From Acidobacteriota bacterium (lineage in GTDB: Bacteria > Acidobacteriota > Vicinamibacteria > Fen-336): a DNA stretch of 64,000 nucleotides. The position numbers and the translations under genes are program-made. The DNA is taken from assembly GCA_011526565.1 (NCBI GenBank), contig WYBL01000120.1, positions 19,743-83,742 on the forward strand. The letters are read 5' to 3'. This document shows, piece by piece, positions 58,538 to 64,000 of this stretch. Each line of letters begins with the position of its first letter. Positions within the stretch are counted from its first letter, which is position 1. A model generated the notes under the pieces. That model made no database searches, was not told the origin of the DNA, and saw only the letters and a program-made list of their open reading frames with translations.

Positions 58538-60139
58538 TCACACCTCCGCGAGCACGCGCTCGATCACGGTCCGCTCGCGCCGGGCCAGCGAGCGCGCGGC
58601 GCCGGCGACGACGATGGCGTGGGTCCCTGCCGCGCCGGCCAGCGCCAGCGGCAGCGAGAGCGCGAACAGGCCGTACTGCCCGAGCAGGTGCGGCAGCCAG
58701 GCCAGGAACAGGAACGGGGCCGCCATCATCAGCGTCAGCGGCACCGTCAGCAGGCTGGTGGCGACCGCGCCGAAGCCGCGCCCGGCCGAGGTGCCGCCGT
58801 AGGGGTTGCCCCCGGGCGGCGGCACCGGCATCGGGAACAGCACCGACAGCCAGGCGTCGAACGAGCCGGCGACGAGCGCCACGCACAGCGTGCCGGCCAG
58901 CGCGACGGGGATCAGCGCGAGGTCGGCCAGGAAGGCGGCGGCGATCGCCACCAGCAGCAGGCTGGGCAACCGCAGCGCCAGCGCCACCGCCGTCTTCGCG
59001 AGCAGGATCGCCAGCCGGTCGACCGGGAAACCGAACAGCAGCAGCACCCCGCGCCGCTCGAAGCCGAACAGGTTGGAGAAGCCGCCGAGGCCGACGAACA
59101 TCGACAGCGCGACCAGCAGGCCCAGCCCGCGTGGCCGGGCGCCGGCGGGCGCGCCGGAGAACACGAGCAGCATCACCGCGGGGCCGATCAGGCTGGCTCC
59201 GAGCGCGACCTTCAACGCGGGGTCGCGCCAGGCGAGGCGCAGGTCCTTCTCGACCAGCGCACCCCAGGCGCCACCCAGCCACTGCCGCGCCGGGCGCGAC
59301 TCCGCCTTGCGCGCCGAGCCGAGCGCCAGCTCGCCGCGCGACATGCGCAGGGTCAGCGCGGACGACAGGGCGATGCCCGCGGCGATCGCGCCGCAGGCCA
59401 GCAACGCCCACAGGGCAGCGGAGCCGAGATCGCCCCGGGTCGCGTGCACGGCCGAGCGGGCACCCCATGCGAACGGGGACAACGCGAAGGGGTCGTGGTC
59501 GACGAGGAACGCGAAGGCCGGCTTCAGCCGCCGGGTTCCGGCGGCGAACAGGATCAGCGGCAGCGCGCTCATCAGCACCGCGAGGCCGAGCCCGCCGGCG
59601 AGAGCCAGGTCCTGGAAGCGGCGGTTGCGCGCGAGGCCCGTGAGCCCCACCTGCGCCGCATGGGCGGCGACCAGCACGGTAAGGAAGCTCAGGGCGAGAC
59701 CGGGCAGCGCCAGCACCAGGCCGGGCGCCCCGGCGAGGCCGACCGACAGCGCCATCAGCACCGGGATCTCGGCCAGCACCATCGGCTGCGTCAGGTTGGC
59801 CGCGAGCGAAGACGCGACCAGCAGCGACGGCCGCAGCGGGAAGTGCAGCAGGCGCGAGACGTCGTGGGCCTCGGTGAAGGCGACGCCGGCGACGAGCGGC
59901 GAGAGCGCCCAGAACAGCCCGGCGCCGGTGGCCAGCGCGGACAGGATCGGCAGCGTGCCCTCGGGCAGGCCGGTCTCCAGCGCGCGGGCGCCGAAGAACG
60001 CGATCAGCGAGCCGAAGGCTGCCGCGAACAGCAGCCCGGGCAGCGCCAGCAGCAGGCCGACCGCGCGCTCGCGGCCGCGCAGGAACAGCCGCAGGTCCGA
60101 CTTCCAGCGCAGCGCGACGAGGGCGACGAGCTGGTCCAC
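58538..60139 (-). CDS. ABC transporter membrane protein (ABC-2-like)
   Basis: 533 residues, GTG start at 60139. It has about twelve hydrophobic segments; the early helices include LLLALPGLLFAAAFGSLIAF and PLVAGVAFTEAHDVSRLLHF, with FPLRPSLLVASSLAANLTQP. It lies 12 bases after an ABC ATPase gene on the same strand and forms the transporter with it. The substrate is unknown. The pattern of two six-helix halves in one chain resembles ABC-2/BcrB-like fused permeases. Confidence 0.82.
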   Translation of the reverse strand: MDQLVALVALRWKSDLRLFLRGRERAVGLLLALPGLLFAAAFGSLIAFFGARALETGLPEGTLPILSALATGAGLFWALSPLVAGVAFTEAHDVSRLLHFPLRPSLLVASSLAANLTQPMVLAEIPVLMALSVGLAGAPGLVLALPGLALSFLTVLVAAHAAQVGLTGLARNRRFQDLALAGGLGLAVLMSALPLILFAAGTRRLKPAFAFLVDHDPFALSPFAWGARSAVHATRGDLGSAALWALLACGAIAAGIALSSALTLRMSRGELALGSARKAESRPARQWLGGAWGALVEKDLRLAWRDPALKVALGASLIGPAVMLLVFSGAPAGARPRGLGLLVALSMFVGLGGFSNLFGFERRGVLLLFGFPVDRLAILLAKTAVALALRLPSLLLVAIAAAFLADLALIPVALAGTLCVALVAGSFDAWLSVLFPMPVPPPGGNPYGGTSAGRGFGAVATSLLTVPLTLMMAAPFLFLAWLPHLLGQYGLFALSLPLALAGAAGTHAIVVAGAARSLARRERTVIERVLAEV

Positions 60140-60151
60140 GCGGCCTCCCGG

Positions 60152-61087
60152 TCAGCCCAGCCAGGCGAGGTCGGGCCGCTTGACGTCGGCGGCGACCAGC
60201 TTGAGGAACACGTCCTCGAGGCTCGCGTCGCCGCCGACCTCGCGCTGGGCGCGGATCTCGTCGAGCGTGCCCTGGGCGACCAGCCGGCCGCGGTCGATCA
60301 CCGCCACCTCGTCGCACAGCCGCTCGACGACGTCGAGCACGTGCGAGGTGAAGAACAGCGTCACGCCCTTCTTCGACAGGCCGGAGAGCAGGTCGGTGAC
60401 GACGCGGGCCGAGACCGGGTCGATGCCGTTGAGCGGCTCGTCGAGGAACAGCACCCGCGGCGAGTGGATGAGAGCGGCGGCCAGCGCCACCTTCTTCCGC
60501 ATGCCCTGCGAGTAGTCGACGATCAGCTTGCCGCGGTCGTCGCCGAGCGAGAGGAAGTCGAGCAGCTCGTCGGCGCGACGGCGGGTCTCGGCTTTCGACA
60601 GGCCGTACATGCGGCCGGCGAAGAGCAGGTACTCCTCGCCGGAGAGGCGCTCGTAGAGCGGCAGCTCCTCGGGCAGCACGCCGATCACGCGCTTGACGGC
60701 GAGCAGGTCTTCGGCCGGGTCGACCCCCTCGATGCGGATCGAGCCCGCGCTCGGCGAGAGCAGGCCGGTCAGCATCTTGATCGTCGTGCTCTTGCCCGCG
60801 CCGTTGGGGCCGAGGAAGCCGAAGAAGCGGCCGCGGGCGACGCGGAGCGTGAGGCCGTCGACGGCGGCGACGCCGCCGAAGACCTTGCGCAGGCCGGTCA
60901 GCTCGATGGCGGGTTCCGCGTGAGGGGGAGGAACGGACGGGGTCGGGGTTTCGGTCGGGGACAGTTCGGCGGTCGGGGTCGGGATACCGGTCGGGGTCTC
61001 GGCCGCGGGCGGGGCTGGCTCGGCGGGCGGGGTCGCTTCCGCGGTCGCGGCTTCCTCGGGCGGGAAAGGCGGCTTCTCGTCGCTCAT
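60152..61087 (-). CDS. ABC transporter ATPase with Pro/Thr-rich N-terminal extension
   Basis: 311 residues. The first 58 are low-complexity, rich in P/T/E (TPTGIPTPTAELSPTETPTP). The ATPase domain follows: Walker A GPNGAGKS at 93-100, Q loop VIGVLPEELPLYERLS, signature YSQGMRKKVALAA, Walker B VLFLDEPLNGIDP and H in FFTSHVLDVVERL. The start overlaps the trpA stop as ATGA, so it is coupled to the trp genes. It pairs with the permease at 58538. The signature YSQGM deviates from LSGGQ but is seen in BcrA-type ATPases. Confidence 0.92.
   Translation of the reverse strand: MSDEKPPFPPEEAATAEATPPAEPAPPAAETPTGIPTPTAELSPTETPTPSVPPPHAEPAIELTGLRKVFGGVAAVDGLTLRVARGRFFGFLGPNGAGKSTTIKMLTGLLSPSAGSIRIEGVDPAEDLLAVKRVIGVLPEELPLYERLSGEEYLLFAGRMYGLSKAETRRRADELLDFLSLGDDRGKLIVDYSQGMRKKVALAAALIHSPRVLFLDEPLNGIDPVSARVVTDLLSGLSKKGVTLFFTSHVLDVVERLCDEVAVIDRGRLVAQGTLDEIRAQREVGGDASLEDVFLKLVAADVKRPDLAWLG
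60938..60998. repeat. GGTCGGGG-rich simple repeat inside the ABC ATPase gene
   Basis: Several imperfect copies of a GGTCGGGG unit occur on the + strand here. They encode the Pro/Thr-rich N-terminal extension of the ABC ATPase on the minus strand. It is an in-gene repeat, probably length-variable. Confidence 0.6.
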
Positions 61088-61872
61088 CGTGGGGTCTCGG
61101 TCGCGCTCCGCAGCCATCGTACCCGCTCCGCGAGGTCGCCCTCGGGGTGCTCCTCCAGGAAGCGCACCAGGGCCGAGCCGACCACGACGCCGTCCGCGAC
61201 CGCGCCCGCTGCGGCAACCTGCTCGGGCGTCGCGATGCCGAAGCCGAGCGCGACCGGCTTGCCACCGGCGCGCAGGCGCTCGACCAGCGGGCGCGCGTCG
61301 TCCGACAGCGCCACCTGCTCGCCGGTGACGCCGGTGCGGCTGACCGCGTAGACGAAGCCGCGGCTCGCGTCCGCGATCGCCGCGAGGCGCTCCGGCGGGC
61401 TGGTCGGCGCCGCCAGGAACACGGTGTCGAGCTCGGCGGCCCGGCAGGCCGCGATCCACGCTCCGGCTTCTTCAGGTGGCAGGTCTGTCACCAGCGCGCC
61501 GTCGCAGCCGGCGGCGCGAGCGGCGGCGGGCAGCTCGCGCAGGCCGAAGCGCAGCAGCGGGTTCAGGTACGAGAAGAGCACGACCGGCAGGCCCAGCCCC
61601 GCCGCGCGCGCCCGGCGTACGAGGTCGAGCACCCCGGCGAGGGTCGTGCCGCGGGCCAGCGCGCGCTCGCTCGCGCGCTGGATCACCGGGCCGTCGGCGA
61701 TCGGGTCCGAGAACGGCACGCCCAGCTCGATCACGTCGGCGCCACCGCGCTCGAGCTCCAGGCAGGCCGCGACCGTGCGCGCGGGCGACGGGTCGCCGGC
61801 CGTGAGGTAGGCGACGAACGCGGGCCGGCCCGCCGCGCGACAGGCGGCGAAGCGCTCGTCGATCCGGCTCAC
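61084..61872 (-). CDS. trpA: Tryptophan synthase alpha chain
   Basis: 262 residues, GTG start at 61872, overlapping the trpB stop by four bases. Catalytic Glu49 and Asp60 are present ([16 protein letters not shown]), with AYLTAGDPS near the N-terminus and the late loop RTGVTGEQ. It splits indole-3-glycerol phosphate to indole and glyceraldehyde 3-phosphate, passing indole to TrpB. The stop overlaps the next ABC ATPase start by four bases. Confidence 0.96.
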   Translation of the reverse strand: MSRIDERFAACRAAGRPAFVAYLTAGDPSPARTVAACLELERGGADVIELGVPFSDPIADGPVIQRASERALARGTTLAGVLDLVRRARAAGLGLPVVLFSYLNPLLRFGLRELPAAARAAGCDGALVTDLPPEEAGAWIAACRAAELDTVFLAAPTSPPERLAAIADASRGFVYAVSRTGVTGEQVALSDDARPLVERLRAGGKPVALGFGIATPEQVAAAGAVADGVVVGSALVRFLEEHPEGDLAERVRWLRSATETPR

Positions 61873-63047
61873 GGCCCGGCCTCGAAGGCCGCGGCGACGG
61901 TCGCGAGGTCCTTGTCGCCGCGCCCCGACAGGTTCAGCACGATCCGCTTCCCGCGCAGCGCCGCGGCCTCGCGGATCACCCACGCGACGGCGTGCGCCGA
62001 CTCGAGCGCGGGCAGGATCCCCTCGGTGCGGCCGAGCCGCGCGAAGGCCGCGAGCGCCTCGCCGTCGCGCACCCGCTCGTAGCGCACGCGGCCGGTGTCG
62101 CGCAGGTGGGCGTGCTCGGGGCCGATCGCCGGGTAGTCGAGGCCCGCCGAGACCGAGTGGGTCGGCAGCACGTTGCCGGCCGCGTCCTGCAGCAGGTAGG
62201 TGCGGGTGCCGTGCAGCACTCCCGGCGCCGCGCCGCCGCCGGCGAAGCGCGCCGCGTGCTCGCCCGCCGCGTCGGAGCGGCCGCCGGCCTCGACGCCGAC
62301 GCAGGCGACGGGATCGCCCAGGAAGGCGTGGAACAGCCCGATCGCGTTGGAGCCGCCGCCGACGCAGGCGACCAGCAGATCGGGCAGGCCGCCCGGCCCG
62401 GCCGCGAACTGGGCCTTCGCCTCCTCGCCGATCACCGCGTGGAACTCGCGCACCATCGTCGGGAACGGGTGCGGTCCCAGCGCCGAGCCGAGCAGGTAGT
62501 GGGTCGTGCGCACGTTCGTGACCCAGTCGCGCATCGCCTCGTTGATCGCGTCCTTCAGCGTGCGGCTGCCGCCGTCGACCGCGCGCACGTCCGCGCCCAA
62601 CAATCGCATGCGCAACACGTTGGGCGCCTGGCGCGCCATGTCCTCGGCGCCCATGTAGACGACGCACTCGAGGCCGAGCAGCGCGCAGGCCGTCGCCGTC
62701 GCCACCCCGTGCTGCCCCGCCCCGGTCTCGGCGACCACGCGGCGCTTGCCGAGCCGCTTCACGAGCAGCGCCTGGCCCAGCGCGTTGTTGATCTTGTGGG
62801 CGCCGGTGTGGCACAGGTCCTCGCGCTTGAGCCACAGCGAGAGACCGAGTTCCGCCGACAGCCGCTCCGCGAACGTCAGTGCCGTGGGCCGCCCGACGTA
62901 CTCGCGCAGCAGCCGCCGGTACTCGCGCAAGAAGCCCTCGTCCTCGCGGGCCGCGCGCCACGCCGCCTCCAGCTCGTCGAGCGGAGCGACCAGCGTCTCC
63001 GGCACGTACCGCCCGCCCCACTCGCCGAAGAAGCCGGGATCGCTCAT
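61869..63047 (-). CDS. trpB: Tryptophan synthase beta chain
   Basis: 392 residues, a normal TrpB. The PLP lysine K85 is in [12 protein letters not shown], with [27 protein letters not shown] and [16 protein letters not shown]. It condenses indole with serine to tryptophan. It overlaps both trpF part of the upstream gene and trpA downstream by four bases each (ATGA/GTGA), so all are translated together. Confidence 0.97.
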   Translation of the reverse strand: MSDPGFFGEWGGRYVPETLVAPLDELEAAWRAAREDEGFLREYRRLLREYVGRPTALTFAERLSAELGLSLWLKREDLCHTGAHKINNALGQALLVKRLGKRRVVAETGAGQHGVATATACALLGLECVVYMGAEDMARQAPNVLRMRLLGADVRAVDGGSRTLKDAINEAMRDWVTNVRTTHYLLGSALGPHPFPTMVREFHAVIGEEAKAQFAAGPGGLPDLLVACVGGGSNAIGLFHAFLGDPVACVGVEAGGRSDAAGEHAARFAGGGAAPGVLHGTRTYLLQDAAGNVLPTHSVSAGLDYPAIGPEHAHLRDTGRVRYERVRDGEALAAFARLGRTEGILPALESAHAVAWVIREAAALRGKRIVLNLSGRGDKDLATVAAAFEAGP

Positions 63048-64000
63048 CTCGCACCTCGGCGCGTGCCACCGCGCACCGCGGCCACGAACGCCTTCAGCTT
63101 CGCGGGGTCCTTGCGGCCCGGCGCGGCCTCGACCCCGGACGAGACGTCGACCGCGTCGGGCCGGGCCTCCGCGATCGCCGCCGCGACGTTGCCGGCGTGC
63201 AGCCCGCCCGCCAGCACGAGCTGGCGCACGAACGGCCGCAGCGCGCGCGCCACGCTCCAGTCGAAGCTCTCCCCGGTGCCACCGGGCAACGCGCGGCCGC
63301 CGGTGTCGAGCAGGATCGCGGCGCCGGCGTCGTCGAAGCGGCGCGCCTCGGCCGGGTCGAAACCGGGGCCGACGCGCAGCGCCTTGATCACGCGCCGGGC
63401 GTGCTCGCGCACGCTCGCGACCGGCTCGTCGCCGTGGAGCTGCACGACGTCGAGGCCCGCTTCGGCCGCGATGCGGTCGACGGCCTCGGGCGGGGTGTCG
63501 ACGAAGACGCCGACGCGGGTGACGAACGGCGGCAGCGCGGCGCCGATCCGGCGCGCCTGCTCCGGCGTCACCGCCCGCGGGCTCTGCGGCCACAGCACGA
63601 AACCCACCGCGGCCGCGCCGGCCTCGACCGCGGCGATCCCGTCCTCGACGCAGGTGATGCCGCAGACCTTGACCGCCACCGGGCCCGCGCCCGGGCGCGG
63701 CCCGGCCTCGCGCACTTCCGCCTCGGCGAGCAATGCGGCGAGCGCCGCGCCCGGGTCGGGCGCGCCCATCAGGCTCTCGCCGACCAGGAAGGCGTCGAAA
63801 CCCGCCTCGCGCAGCCGGCGCAGGTCGGAGCCGCTGCGCAGGCCCGACTCCGCGACCGCGATCACGTCGTCCGGGATCTCGGGCGCGAGCGCGAACGAGG
63901 TGGCGAGGTCGACCTGGAGCGAGCGCAGGTCGCGGTTGTTGACGCCGACGATGCGGGCCCCGGCGCGCAGCGCGCGGTGCAGCTCCTCGCGGTCGTGGAC
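63044..64000 (-). CDS. TrpC-TrpF fusion: indole-3-glycerol-phosphate synthase / phosphoribosylanthranilate isomerase, 5' end outside window
   Basis: The frame continues to the window edge (64000). The first visible part is the C-terminal TrpC end: [20 protein letters not shown], then [20 protein letters not shown] and [14 protein letters not shown]. After a short linker ([16 protein letters not shown]) a full TrpF domain follows: [48 protein letters not shown] and [18 protein letters not shown]. The fusion order is TrpC then TrpF, as in E. coli trpCF. The stop overlaps the trpB start. Confidence 0.93.
   Translation of the reverse strand, partial: VHDREELHRALRAGARIVGVNNRDLRSLQVDLATSFALAPEIPDDVIAVAESGLRSGSDLRRLREAGFDAFLVGESLMGAPDPGAALAALLAEAEVREAGPRPGAGPVAVKVCGITCVEDGIAAVEAGAAAVGFVLWPQSPRAVTPEQARRIGAALPPFVTRVGVFVDTPPEAVDRIAAEAGLDVVQLHGDEPVASVREHARRVIKALRVGPGFDPAEARRFDDAGAAILLDTGGRALPGGTGESFDWSVARALRPFVRQLVLAGGLHAGNVAAAIAEARPDAVDVSSGVEAAPGRKDPAKLKAFVAAVRGGTRRGAR

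Noticed and set aside
60938..60998. Repeat array as CRISPR
   Set aside because: Units are short, imperfect, G-rich and within a coding frame; no spacers or cas genes.

Overview
This window is about 64 kb of high-GC (roughly 70 percent by eye), gene-dense bacterial chromosome. The best lineage guess is Acidobacteriota. This rests on a PadR regulator coupled to an ADOP-type MacB/FtsX permease, two very large Oar-like TonB receptors with N-terminal carboxypeptidase-regulatory domains, a Ser/Thr kinase with TolB/PD40 repeats, and a DUF5916 outer-membrane-type protein. The envelope is clearly Gram-negative: TolC proteins, RND pumps and TonB receptors are present. I saw no rRNA, tRNA, CRISPR array, prophage or intact insertion sequence.

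Region by region. (1) 1-13061, + strand: a heavy-metal resistance island with two RND systems, namely adaptor+permease and then CzcC+adaptor+permease. Between them lie a PII-like protein, a CadA/ZntA-type P-type ATPase and a small His-rich exported protein. (2) 13256-17346, +: DUF5916 protein and a LytS/LytR-type two-component pair. A decayed AAA/DUF4143 gene follows. (3) 17787-20893, -: Ser/Thr kinase and a coupled small PAS/zinc-finger-like protein. Divergent from it (20936-25764, +) are a class I glutamine-amidotransferase-like protein, a PGM1-type ATP-grasp ligase and a PAS-GGDEF-EAL protein. (4) 25738-37701: CCA-adding enzyme, two TonB receptors with their own terminators, a degenerate Fic-like protein, a PKD-like exported protein, a polytopic membrane protein and a periplasmic solute-binding protein. 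(5) 37729-44971, -: a TetR-controlled drug/anion efflux operon resembling CecR-YbhGFSR, with a TolC gene embedded. (6) 45064-51338: short-chain fatty acid transporter, Rho, PadR and ADOP permease. (7) 51411-54807: CysH-type reductase, a thiolase remnant, intact thiolase and a fused 3-oxoacid CoA-transferase. (8) 54821-55494: a VapBC/FitAB-type toxin-antitoxin pair. (9) 55516-64000, -: one tightly packed transcription unit, trpC-F fusion, trpB, trpA, ABC ATPase, ABC permease, small membrane protein, ThrE-type exporter and a metallo-beta-lactamase/alpha-beta-hydrolase fusion.

How it fits together. Many neighbours overlap by 4 to 8 bases (ATGA/GTGA), which points to translational coupling. The metal island combines efflux from the cytoplasm (P-type ATPase) with periplasm-to-outside export (two RND systems). 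AtoE, thiolase and CoA-transferase together suit uptake and degradation of acetoacetate or short-chain fatty acids. The candidates for undescribed biology are the amidotransferase/ATP-grasp pair, the lactamase-hydrolase fusion, the Fic-like pseudoenzyme and the metal-linked PII-like protein.
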